Notes under the pieces: model-generated
Told to the model about the DNA's origin: nothing
The model's database searches: none
What the model saw: the letters and a program-made list of their open reading frames with translations, nothing else
Program-made: the position numbers and the translations under genes
Source: Pontimonas sp.
Lineage (GTDB): Bacteria; Actinomycetota; Actinomycetes; Actinomycetales; Microbacteriaceae
DNA: 13,268 nt
Direction: 5' to 3'
Assembly (NCBI GenBank): GCA_023263045.1
Contig: JALQXU010000014.1
Location: 1 to 13,268, forward strand
Part shown: positions 7,101 through 13,268 of the stretch, piece after piece
Layout of the letters: each line of letters starts with the position of its first letter
How positions within the stretch are numbered: the stretch's first letter is position 1

Positions 7101-8675
7101 ATGGCTCCCTCCCTCCTCGACCAGCGCAACCACCTACAAGGTGTGCCGCCGGTGCACGTCGCACTGCTCACCGCTGTGCTCGCCGGCTGGGTGATGGATT
7201 TCGGGTTCCCTGACTACGACATCTGGCCCCTCGCTCTCCTGGGTCTCGGTCTGATGCTGTGGTCCATCCGGGGGCTCTCGCTCAGCGCATCCCTGCTCGT
7301 CGGTGCGGTCGGGGGATTCTCGTTCTTTGGCATCCTGATCTGGTGGCTGACGGTGTATCTGGGCTTGATTCCATGGATTGCCCTGACCCTGGCGCAAGTG
7401 TTCTTCTTCAGCCTCGGGATGGGGCTGGTCGGGCTTGCCTGGCACTACGGGTCTAGGCATTGGCCGGGGCTCGCTGGGCGCCTCGTGGTAACCCCCGCCC
7501 TAGTGGGTGGCGCCTGGATGACCCGAGAAGCCGTGTCGTCAGTATTTCCTTTTGGGGGCTTTGCCTGGGCCAGGATCGCGCAAAGCCAGTCGGAGAGCAC
7601 CCTGGCACCGTGGGTGGCGTGGCTCGGGACATCAGGCATGAGCTTTCTGCTCGCCTTCTTCATGGCGTTCCTGATTGCTCTCCTCGCGGAACATCGACTC
7701 ACGTGGGACACCCGGGCTGCGCTCGCGTGGGCCGCCACCACGGCACTGGTTATCTGGCCGTCCTGGCCGGTCCAGGAGTCTGGCTCAATCCGTGTGCTGG
7801 CTGTGCAGGGAAACGCTGATGCTGGATTGTTTGCCGACTACGACCGGGGGGACAACCTCGCCGATCACTACCGAGTGACCGCACCTCTGTTTGGCACCGA
7901 TGTCGATGTTGTCGTATGGCCAGAAAACGCCTCTGACATTGACCCCTTGCGCTTCCCGGATGCCACGCAAGTTGTCTCCGAAGTGTCCCGGGAGATGAAT
8001 GCTCCGCTCGTGGTGGGGACCATCACCCGGGATGGGGACGAAACGTTCAACAGCATGCTGCTCTGGGAATATGATGCTGCCAGCGGGCGGGATATCGTTC
8101 GAGATCAATACGACAAAATCCATCCCGTTCCCTTCGCGGAATATCTCCCGTGGCGTGATTTCTTCTATCCGCTCGCTCCCCGGCTGTTTTCGATGGTCCC
8201 GAGGGACTATTCGTTTGGTGAACGCGACACCGTGTTCGAGGTCGACGGAGCAACCGCGGGTATCGCCATCTGCTTCGACATCGTCGATGACGAAATCCTC
8301 TGGTCGATGATGGATTCGGGCGCGGACATCATCTTTGCCCCCACTAACAATGCCGATTTTGGTCGCACAGACCAGAGTGTTCAGCAGCTCTCTATTGCTC
8401 GGATGAGAGCAATCGAGACCGGTCGCAGTGTGGTCAACATTTCCACCGTGGGCACCAGCGCTGTTATCGATCCGCGGGGGAGCGAACTCGATCGACTGCC
8501 CACCTATGAGGAGGGTTACATGCTCCTCGATGTGCCCCTGGCGACCCACACCACCCCCGCAACACTCCTGGGTCGAAACCTAGAACTCCTCGTCGTCGGA
8601 TTCACCCTCAGTGGAATTGGCATCGCTCTCGTGGGGGAGCGCTGGCGTCGCAAAACGCGGGGGAGCGGGGTCTAA
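7101..8675 (+). CDS. lnt: Apolipoprotein N-acyltransferase
   Basis: This 524-residue protein has a membrane half with hydrophobic segments between about residues 16 and 222. A carbon-nitrogen hydrolase (nitrilase-fold) domain follows at about 228-480, with a final membrane helix near 493-512. The catalytic triad is visible: E275 (VVWPEN), K339 (DQYDKIHPVPFAEYLPWR) and C391 (GIAICFDI). E347 matches the conserved Glu of the FGEYVP-like segment. Lnt transfers an acyl chain to the N-terminal Cys of lipoproteins in the cytoplasmic membrane, so the host should make triacylated lipoproteins. Many actinobacteria carry lnt beside or fused to a polyprenol-phosphate mannosyltransferase (ppm1); no such partner is present here. 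The gene starts 12 bases after helY, and its TAA overlaps the stop codon of the convergent gene. Confidence 0.95.
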   Translation: MAPSLLDQRNHLQGVPPVHVALLTAVLAGWVMDFGFPDYDIWPLALLGLGLMLWSIRGLSLSASLLVGAVGGFSFFGILIWWLTVYLGLIPWIALTLAQVFFFSLGMGLVGLAWHYGSRHWPGLAGRLVVTPALVGGAWMTREAVSSVFPFGGFAWARIAQSQSESTLAPWVAWLGTSGMSFLLAFFMAFLIALLAEHRLTWDTRAALAWAATTALVIWPSWPVQESGSIRVLAVQGNADAGLFADYDRGDNLADHYRVTAPLFGTDVDVVVWPENASDIDPLRFPDATQVVSEVSREMNAPLVVGTITRDGDETFNSMLLWEYDAASGRDIVRDQYDKIHPVPFAEYLPWRDFFYPLAPRLFSMVPRDYSFGERDTVFEVDGATAGIAICFDIVDDEILWSMMDSGADIIFAPTNNADFGRTDQSVQQLSIARMRAIETGRSVVNISTVGTSAVIDPRGSELDRLPTYEEGYMLLDVPLATHTTPATLLGRNLELLVVGFTLSGIGIALVGERWRRKTRGSGV

Positions 8676-9439
8676 CCGAGCGCCAGCTCGGGGAAGAGTT
8701 CACCGCGAACCTCAACCGCCAGATCGCTGCGATCCGTCACAATGCCGTGGACACCCATCTGCCATAGGCGCTTCATGTCCTCGGGGCTGTTGATCGTCCA
8801 CACATGAACCTCAAGTCCTCGGCGCTTGGCCAATCGGACCATGCTCGGGGTTACCAAAGCAAAACCCCAGTGGGCCGGTGGGATCTGCAACGCCACGACC
8901 TCCGGGGGAACTAACCATTTCTCAGAAGGCAAACCAAACCACGTTCGCACCCGAGCCTGAATCACCAAGCTCTGCGACGTGCTGCTCACCACGTCGGGCA
9001 GGAGGTTGATTACGGCTTGGCGCGTGGGTTCATCGAACGACGTCGCCAGGATCCGATCCTCGGCTCTGTGAGCGCGAATGACCTCCGCAAAGGGCTCCAC
9101 CGCGGGGCGGGTTTTCAGATCAATGTTGAATTTTGCTTCGGGGAACTCGGTCAAAACCTGATCGAGGGTAGGAAACCCTTGGCCAGCGCCCAGATCGATG
9201 GAGGCCAACTGGTCGGCCGTGAAGTCAGAGACCAATCCTGAACGGCTGGCAACGCGCGTCAAGTCGGGGTCGTGAGCGATGACAACCACGCCGTCGCGGG
9301 ACACATGAACGTCGGTTTCCAGAATGTCCGCTCCGGCCGCCAACGCGGCGTGAAACGCTCCGGGGGTGTTCTCTGGGTGGTCGAGCGCGAGTCCCCGGTG
9401 GGCAATCACACGGGGGTAGGAACCCTCTAGGAACGCCAT
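8672..9439 (-). CDS. Glycerophosphodiester phosphodiesterase
   Basis: This 255-residue protein is a GDPD-family TIM barrel. It shows H14-R15-G (VIAHRG), the HPENTPGAF segment (21-29), E41 and D43 in LETDVHVSRDG, catalytic H56 in VIAHDPDLTR, and NIDLKT (D107, K109). The C-terminal VHVWTIN and GVHGIVTDRSD segments are also typical. The family hydrolyses glycerophosphodiesters to glycerol-3-phosphate and an alcohol, using a divalent metal held by the Glu and Asp residues. No signal peptide is seen, so a cytoplasmic enzyme in lipid or teichoic-acid recycling is likely. The ATG at 9439 has GAGGG three bases upstream. Its stop codon overlaps that of lnt, and it diverges from the SDR gene across 80 bases. 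Substrate is not inferable. Confidence 0.93.
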   Translation of the reverse strand: MAFLEGSYPRVIAHRGLALDHPENTPGAFHAALAAGADILETDVHVSRDGVVVIAHDPDLTRVASRSGLVSDFTADQLASIDLGAGQGFPTLDQVLTEFPEAKFNIDLKTRPAVEPFAEVIRAHRAEDRILATSFDEPTRQAVINLLPDVVSSTSQSLVIQARVRTWFGLPSEKWLVPPEVVALQIPPAHWGFALVTPSMVRLAKRRGLEVHVWTINSPEDMKRLWQMGVHGIVTDRSDLAVEVRGELFPELALG

Positions 9440-9475
9440 ACGCCCTCACATCCGCGCGATTTCCCGCGCCCGGCA

Positions 9476-9504
9476 AGTATAAGCATCGAAAGTTACGCCG
9501 AAAC
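9476..9504 (-). promoter_or_regulatory. Predicted promoter for the phosphodiesterase gene
   Basis: On the - strand TATACT (9481 down to 9476) is a good -10. GTTTCG (9504-9499), 17 bases upstream, or TTTCGG with a 16-base spacer, is a weak -35. Transcription would start near 9469, leaving a leader of about 30 bases that carries GAGGG before the ATG. The element overlaps the region expected to hold the -35 of the divergent SDR promoter. Confidence 0.55.
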
Positions 9505-9507
9505 TAA

Positions 9508-9513
9508 TAGGCT
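9508..9513 (+). promoter_or_regulatory. Predicted -10 element for the SDR gene (leaderless)
   Basis: TAGGCT ends 6 bases before the ATG at 9520, placing the transcription start at the A of the start codon. No Shine-Dalgarno is present in CGAGCA, the 6-base gap, which supports a leaderless message. The -35 region (about 9485-9491) is weak. Confidence 0.5.
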
Positions 9514-9519
9514 CGAGCA

Positions 9520-10284
9520 ATGACCAATCCGCTGACTCCAGGCCAACTCACGGGCGCGAGAGCTCTCATTACGGGTTCTTCGCGAGGAATTGGCGCCAAG
9601 ACTGCCGAATATCTCGCGGACGCGGGCGCGACTGTGGTCGTGAATTACCGGAACAAAGAGGCCAGAGCGCAGAAGCTGGTCGACTCAATCGAAGCCGCGG
9701 GCGGTTCGGCGATGGCTGTGGGGGCCGATCTCACCGACCCTGTGGGTGTGGCGAGGATGATCGGCGAAATCAAGGACCAGCTCGGTGGACTTGACCTGTT
9801 AATCCTGAACGCCTCGGGCGGCATGGAAGCAGACATGGGCGAGGACTACGCCATGAAGCTCAATCGGGACGCCCAGGTTGGGCTCCTTATGAGCGCGCTA
9901 CCGCTGATGGAGCGCAGTGCTCGTGTGGTGTTTGTCACGAGCCACCAGGCGCATTTCATTCGGGAGGTGGAGACCATGCCCGAGTATCTGCCGGTGGCCC
10001 TGTCGAAGCGGGCGGGCGAGGACGCCCTCCGGGGAATGATCGACCAGATGAACGACTTGGGCGTTGACTTTGTGGTGGTCTCGGGCGACATGATCGAGGG
10101 TACGGTAACCGCAACCCTGCTCAATCGCGCAAATCCGGGGGTAATTGACCAGCGCAAGGAACAAGTCGGGAAGCTGTATAACGTCGATGAGTTTGCCGCT
10201 GAGGTCGCCTTGGCTGCCGTGGAGGACATTCCCGCCGACCACACACGTCTCGTGGGCGATATTTCGAGTTTCCAGAACACCTAG
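9520..10284 (+). CDS. SDR-family oxidoreductase with altered active site
   Basis: The protein has 254 residues and a Rossmann fold. The cofactor-binding loop TGSSRGIG occupies residues 18-25, GADLTD lies at 68-73, and NASG at 97-100 replaces the usual NNAG. The catalytic-Ser position reads VTSHQAHF, with S141. The usual YxxxK is not present: K163 is preceded at -4 by V159 (VALSK), and the nearest Tyr is Y156, seven residues before the Lys. The enzyme may use a shifted Tyr or have lost dehydrogenase activity. NYRN after the second strand (residues 42-45) may suggest NADP(H) preference, but that is a weak guide. It diverges from the phosphodiesterase gene and overlaps the Nudix gene by one base, so the latter two probably form an operon. 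The substrate is unknown. Confidence 0.87.
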   Translation: MTNPLTPGQLTGARALITGSSRGIGAKTAEYLADAGATVVVNYRNKEARAQKLVDSIEAAGGSAMAVGADLTDPVGVARMIGEIKDQLGGLDLLILNASGGMEADMGEDYAMKLNRDAQVGLLMSALPLMERSARVVFVTSHQAHFIREVETMPEYLPVALSKRAGEDALRGMIDQMNDLGVDFVVVSGDMIEGTVTATLLNRANPGVIDQRKEQVGKLYNVDEFAAEVALAAVEDIPADHTRLVGDISSFQNT

Positions 10285-10742
10285 TGGCACCGCAGGACGC
10301 ACTACGACTCACCAGCAGGATCCTGCTCATGGATCCGACAGGAGCATGCCTGTTTTTCATGACGGCAGCACCTGATTCCTCGGGTTTTGCGCGCTGGATT
10401 ACTCCAGGCGGTGGTGTGGACCCCGGGGAAACGCACGCAGAGGCAGCACTGCGGGAGTTGCGGGAGGAAACGGGGCGCCAGTTTCAGGACGCTGGTCAGC
10501 CGGTGTGGACATACAGCTTCGAGGTCACCTTTGACGAAGCTGATCACAATCGGGGATATGCCGAATACTTCCTGGTGCGCAGCGAACGTTTCGAGCCAAT
10601 CAACACATTTTGGACCGCCGAAGAGCACGTCGACGTCACACAGTGGGCGTGGTTTACCGCTCAGGAGCTAGAAGCGCGGAGCGAACCCTATGAACCAGAA
10701 CCGCTACCAGGGGTGATGAGGCAGCTCGCGTCTTTGTTATAG
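10284..10742 (+). CDS. Nudix hydrolase
   Basis: The protein has 152 residues and a complete Nudix box: G43-x5-E49-x7-R57-E58-L59-x-E61-E62-x-G64. The residue after the last Gly is Arg (R65), where a hydrophobic residue is usual. Nudix enzymes hydrolyse nucleoside diphosphates linked to another group, with Mg2+ held by the Glu residues of the box. The specificity cannot be told from this sequence. The GTG at 10284 shares its G with the SDR stop codon (TAGTG), which implies coupled translation. Starting at the later ATG (10329) would remove the first strand of the fold (LTSRILLMDPTG), so the GTG is preferred. It is convergent with trpD. Confidence 0.9.
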   Translation: MAPQDALRLTSRILLMDPTGACLFFMTAAPDSSGFARWITPGGGVDPGETHAEAALRELREETGRQFQDAGQPVWTYSFEVTFDEADHNRGYAEYFLVRSERFEPINTFWTAEEHVDVTQWAWFTAQELEARSEPYEPEPLPGVMRQLASLL

Positions 10743-10767
10743 TATCCGATAATCTATATTATGTCAG
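10739..10767 (-). promoter_or_regulatory. Candidate antisense promoter into the Nudix gene
   Basis: On the - strand CTGACA (10767-10762) and TACTAT (10744-10739) are separated by 17 bases, close to the housekeeping sigma consensus. Transcription would start near 10732 and run antisense through the Nudix gene. No gene on this strand would be served, so it may be a chance match in an AT-rich spacer. Confidence 0.25.
10749..10762. repeat. AT-rich palindrome between the Nudix gene and trpD
   Basis: ATAAT and ATTAT form 5-base arms around CTAT in the 74-base spacer (10743-10816) between two convergent genes. It is much more AT-rich than its surroundings. It lacks the GC-rich stem and T-tract of an intrinsic terminator, and I see no clear terminator elsewhere in the spacer. 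Confidence 0.35.
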
Positions 10768-10816
10768 ATTGAAGAAGCTGGCTCCGCTGTTCACGACCAG
10801 AGTCCCCTCCCCGGTC

Positions 10817-11872
10817 TCAGGCTTGCGTGGAAGCAACCCACTCCGAGAGTTTTTGGTCAGCAAGACCGGAATCAATCGTTGACTGAGCGAGCGCGATCTT
10901 TTCGCCAAGTCGCTCCATGAGTGGTCGTTCACGCTCCTCGGGGTTCTCGGCCAAGGCGAACGACACGAGTCCCGCGGCGGCATTCAAAACAACAATGTCC
11001 CTGACCGGGCCAGGATCTCCCGCAAGAACGCTTCTGGCGAGCGTTGCATTGTGCTCGGGGCCCTCACCGAGGAGATCTTCGGGCTTTGCCTTCGCGAGAC
11101 CCAGCTCCTCCGAGTTCACATCGTGCTCATAGATCTGTCCTCGGCTCACTTCCCACACGTGAGAGTGACCGGTCGTCGTCATTTTGTCGATTCCATCGTC
11201 GCCGCGGTAGACCAGAGCAGTGGCGCCACGAGTTCTGAACACCCCCGCCACCTGAGGAACGCGACCTAGGTTGCTCACCCCCACCGCGCTCGCTTCTGGC
11301 CTCACGGGATTACACAGCGGTCCCAGGATGTTAAACACCGTGGGAATACCAATTTCCCTCCGTGCGGTCGCAGCATGGCGGAATCCAGGGTGGAATTTTG
11401 CGGCGAACACGAACGTGATTCCCACGTCATGGAAGACGCGGGCGACCTCGGTGGGCTCGAGTTCTAAATTGACCCCCAACGCTCCCAGAAGATCACTTGC
11501 TCCTGAGGCGGAGCTTGCGGCACGATTACCGTGCTTCACCACCGGAACGCCCGCAGCTGAGGCGACGATAGAGGCAATCGACGAGACGTTGACGACAGCC
11601 CCATAAGGGTCTCCCCCCGTGCCGACAATGTCGAGAACCATCGGGTCGATAGGGAGCGACACAGCGTGCTTCAACACCGCGTCGCGGAAACCCACGATTT
11701 CGTCCACAGTCTCGGATTTACCCCGCAGGGCGACCAGAAATGCCGCCATCTGGGCGTCGGTAACGTTCCCCGCCATCACCGCTTCCATAGCGCTACTGGC
11801 CTGAGCAACGCTCAAATCGCGGCGCTCCAGAAGCTGGGTTAGCGTCTCGGGCCACGAGAAATCCGCAGTCAT
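10817..11872 (-). CDS. trpD: Anthranilate phosphoribosyltransferase
   Basis: From the ATG at 11872 the protein has 351 residues, the usual length for TrpD. It transfers a phosphoribosyl group from PRPP to anthranilate, the second step of tryptophan synthesis. Signature segments are GTGGD (84-88, PRPP binding), KHGNRAASSASGASD (113-127) and NILGPLCNP (181-189). At the metal-binding Asp-Glu motif the sequence reads GIDKM, so Lys (K230) stands where Glu is expected. The frame is open to an ATG at 11914, but the extra residues do not look like TrpD. A -10-like TAACAT 7 bases before 11872 also favours the later start. trpD divergent from ctaE is conserved in actinobacteria (Rv2192c and Rv2193 in M. 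tuberculosis). No other trp gene is nearby. Confidence 0.93.
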   Translation of the reverse strand: MTADFSWPETLTQLLERRDLSVAQASSAMEAVMAGNVTDAQMAAFLVALRGKSETVDEIVGFRDAVLKHAVSLPIDPMVLDIVGTGGDPYGAVVNVSSIASIVASAAGVPVVKHGNRAASSASGASDLLGALGVNLELEPTEVARVFHDVGITFVFAAKFHPGFRHAATARREIGIPTVFNILGPLCNPVRPEASAVGVSNLGRVPQVAGVFRTRGATALVYRGDDGIDKMTTTGHSHVWEVSRGQIYEHDVNSEELGLAKAKPEDLLGEGPEHNATLARSVLAGDPGPVRDIVVLNAAAGLVSFALAENPEERERPLMERLGEKIALAQSTIDSGLADQKLSEWVASTQA

Positions 11873-11879
11873 GAAGCCC

Positions 11880-11907
11880 ATGTTATCGGCCCAAACGGGC
11901 ATGTCGT
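11880..11907 (-). promoter_or_regulatory. Predicted promoter for trpD
   Basis: On the - strand ACGACA (11907-11902, matching the GACA of TTGACA) and TAACAT (11885-11880) are 16 bases apart. The -10 ends 7 bases before the ATG at 11872, so the message would be leaderless or nearly so. There is no ribosome binding site in GGGCTTC, the 7-base gap. Confidence 0.45.
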
Positions 11908-11934
11908 GGGGCAAAGTCCCAGTCTGACATCAGG

Positions 11935-11946
11935 CATAATGGAGGG
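11935..11946 (+). promoter_or_regulatory. ctaE: Predicted -10 element and abutting GGAGGG for ctaE
   Basis: CATAAT at 11935-11940 ends 6 bases before the GTG start. The 6-base gap itself is GGAGGG, directly abutting the GTG. With the usual spacing from the -10, transcription would start at the GTG and the purine tract would not be in the message. If transcription starts further upstream, the GGAGGG would be a Shine-Dalgarno with no spacer. Confidence 0.4.
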
Positions 11947-12576
11947 GTGAGTAGCGCTTCTCTGACACCCGGATTTTCTGCGCCCACGGTAAATCGACCC
12001 AATGTCGTTGCTGTGGGCACCATTGTGTGGCTGGGAAGCGAGGTGATGTTCTTCGCGGGTCTTTTCGCGATTTACTTCACTCTCCGCTCGACATCCCCTG
12101 AACTGTGGGAATCCCGGGTTGAGCTTCTCAACATTCCGTTCGCCGCTGTCAACACCACCATCTTGGTGCTCTCTAGTGTGACCGCTCAGTTTGGAGTCTT
12201 CGCAGCCGAACGACTCCAAGCCCGCGCAACCGGTTGGAAACCGACCCAGTGGGGCATGATCGAGTGGTTCTTCATTACCTACGCCATGGGCGCAATCTTC
12301 GTCGCGGGTCAGGTCTATGAGTATGCGATCTTGGTCTCAGAAGGCGTCACTCTCGCGTCTGATGCCTACGGCTCAGCCTTCTACCTTACGACTGGTTTCC
12401 ACGGTCTTCACGTGACCGGCGGATTGATTGCGTTCTTGCTGGTAATCGGCCGTGCATACGCTGTGAAGAACTTCACTCATCGCGAGGCAACGAGCGCCAT
12501 TGTGGTTTCGTATTACTGGCACTTCGTTGACGTGGTGTGGATTGGTCTGTTCCTCGTCATTTACGTCCTGAGATAA
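11947..12576 (+). CDS. ctaE: Cytochrome c oxidase subunit III
   Basis: This 209-residue protein has five hydrophobic segments near residues 20-45, 63-85, 99-122, 138-162 and 183-208, as in the short, five-helix bacterial subunit III. Typical stretches are VGTIVWLGSEVMFFAGLFA (23-41), TTGFHGLHVTGG (145-156) and YYWHFVDVVWI (187-197). Subunit III stabilises the aa3-type oxidase, which in actinobacteria forms a supercomplex with cytochrome bc1. The start is GTG at 11947; no other in-frame start precedes the first membrane segment. It is divergent from trpD across 74 bases and is followed 29 bases later by qcrC, matching the conserved trpD / ctaE-qcrC-qcrA-qcrB arrangement. Confidence 0.95.
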   Translation: MSSASLTPGFSAPTVNRPNVVAVGTIVWLGSEVMFFAGLFAIYFTLRSTSPELWESRVELLNIPFAAVNTTILVLSSVTAQFGVFAAERLQARATGWKPTQWGMIEWFFITYAMGAIFVAGQVYEYAILVSEGVTLASDAYGSAFYLTTGFHGLHVTGGLIAFLLVIGRAYAVKNFTHREATSAIVVSYYWHFVDVVWIGLFLVIYVLR

Positions 12577-12605
12577 CACAGAGAAGAAAGTAGTTGCGCT
12601 CTCCT

Positions 12606-13268
12606 ATGGCCTCATCCCGCTCACCTCGCCGCTCCGGTCGTCGTCACCCCCTAATGGGTGCCCTCCTGCTGGTCATTGGTCTGTTCGTGACTGGTGGAGC
12701 ATACGCGGCAGCCAGCACGGGAATCGCTAACGCGCAAGATGCGCCCGTGTCCCAGGAAGCTCTCGTCGAAGAGGGCGAGAAGCTCTTCCTCGCTAACTGT
12801 GCCAGTTGTCACGGCCTGAACGCCGAGGGAACTGTCGCCGGACCGACACTCATTGGTGTGGGAGCACTCTCCGTCGACTTCCAGGTCGGAACCGGACGTA
12901 TGCCGATGGCGGCCTCAGGCCCGCAGGCGGAAGTGAAGCCTGTCCAGTTCACCCAGCCTCAGATTGATGCCATGGCAGCCTGGGTTGCGACCCTGGCGCC
13001 CGGGCCTGGAATGCCCGATCCTCAGTATTACGCTGCTGATGGCGATGTTGCCAATGGAGCGGAGCTCTTCCGCATCAACTGCGCAATGTGCCACAACGTG
13101 GCCGGAGCGGGTGGAGCGCTCACTGAAGGTAAGTATGCTCCCCACCTCCGCGACCTTCAGCCCATCCACATCTATGGCGCCATGGTCACTGGTCCGCAGA
13201 ATATGCCGGTGTTCAGCGACATGAACCTCACACCGGAGGAAAAGAACGACGTCATCTCGTATCTCAAG
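12606..13268 (+). CDS. qcrC: Cytochrome bc1 complex dihaem cytochrome c subunit, 5' part
   Basis: 221 residues are visible, and the frame runs off the right edge. An Arg-rich N-terminus (RSPRRSGRR) leads to a hydrophobic signal/anchor at about residues 16-36. Two haem c domains follow: C65-A-S-C68-H69 and C159-A-M-C162-H163. M100 (GRMP) and M200 (QNMP) are the likely axial Met ligands. The protein carries electrons from the Rieske subunit to the aa3 oxidase without soluble cytochrome c, as in the actinobacterial supercomplex. The missing C-terminus should hold a membrane anchor. The ATG at 12606 has no close ribosome binding site. An in-frame TTG at 12594, preceded by GAGAAG at 12581-12586, is a plausible alternative start adding four residues. 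qcrA and qcrB are expected just beyond the window. Confidence 0.94.
   Translation, partial: MASSRSPRRSGRRHPLMGALLLVIGLFVTGGAYAAASTGIANAQDAPVSQEALVEEGEKLFLANCASCHGLNAEGTVAGPTLIGVGALSVDFQVGTGRMPMAASGPQAEVKPVQFTQPQIDAMAAWVATLAPGPGMPDPQYYAADGDVANGAELFRINCAMCHNVAGAGGALTEGKYAPHLRDLQPIHIYGAMVTGPQNMPVFSDMNLTPEEKNDVISYLK

Noticed and set aside
6471..7133. 220-codon - strand frame across the helY-lnt junction
   Set aside because: It overlaps two well-supported genes and has no recognisable motif or plausible promoter.
7785..8549. 254-codon - strand frame inside lnt
   Set aside because: It is antisense to the catalytic domain of lnt with its intact Glu-Lys-Cys triad; there is no sign of an independent gene.
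10580..10592. CGAACGTTTCG resembling a LexA box
   Set aside because: It is imperfect and inside the Nudix coding region, well away from any start codon.
10776..10816. Possible terminator hairpin downstream of trpD (CTGG...CCAG, GACC...GGTC)
   Set aside because: The stems are only four bases with long loops and no T-tract, so they are indistinguishable from chance.
11873..11914. N-terminal extension of trpD starting at the ATG at 11914
   Set aside because: The extra residues do not resemble TrpD, and the predicted -10 at 11885-11880 lies inside the extension, pointing to the ATG at 11872.

Overview
The window is a compact, moderately GC-rich stretch of an actinobacterial chromosome, most likely from the Micrococcales/Microbacteriaceae. 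The evidence is gene content and order: trmI, an exported FKBP protein, pafB-pafC, tatA-tatC and helY on one side, and trpD divergent from ctaE-qcrC on the other. Both are classic actinobacterial neighbourhoods. Intergenic gaps are very short, several genes overlap, and no gene-free stretch reaches 100 bases. I see no tRNA or rRNA gene, insertion sequence, CRISPR array, integrase or phage gene.

Layout. Bases 1-7088 run on the + strand: the 3' part of trmI (tRNA m1A58 methyltransferase), a two-domain exported FKBP-like protein, pafB and pafC (the WYL-domain pair that activates DNA-damage genes in mycobacteria), tatA and tatC (twin-arginine translocase), and helY (Ski2/Mtr4-like DExH helicase). 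lnt (apolipoprotein N-acyltransferase) follows at 7101-8675. It converges on a glycerophosphodiester phosphodiesterase gene on the - strand, and the two genes share their stop codons. That gene diverges from an SDR-family gene, which overlaps a Nudix hydrolase gene by one base. The Nudix gene converges on trpD (- strand), and trpD diverges from ctaE-qcrC (cytochrome c oxidase subunit III and the dihaem cytochrome c of the bc1 complex). qcrC runs off the right edge.

How the genes fit together. The left block is what remains of the locus that in mycobacteria and many other actinobacteria also carries the Pup-proteasome genes (mpa, dop, pup, prcBA, pafA). Here only 23 bases separate trmI from the FKBP gene, so those genes are absent from the place where they would be expected, while the PafBC regulator pair is kept. 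TatA/TatC, the FKBP-like protein and Lnt all serve the cell envelope. CtaE and QcrC belong to the bc1-aa3 respiratory supercomplex.

The most interesting signals are regulatory and fine-scale. A -10-like hexamer ends exactly 6 bases before the start codon in four genes and 7 bases before it in a fifth, which suggests widespread leaderless transcription. A perfect 9-base inverted repeat flanks the predicted pafB promoter. Three proteins lack residues that are normally key to their family: the FKBP pocket, the SDR catalytic Tyr, and Glu of the TrpD Asp-Glu metal motif. I found no convincing wholly new multi-gene system; this is mainly housekeeping DNA with several points worth checking.
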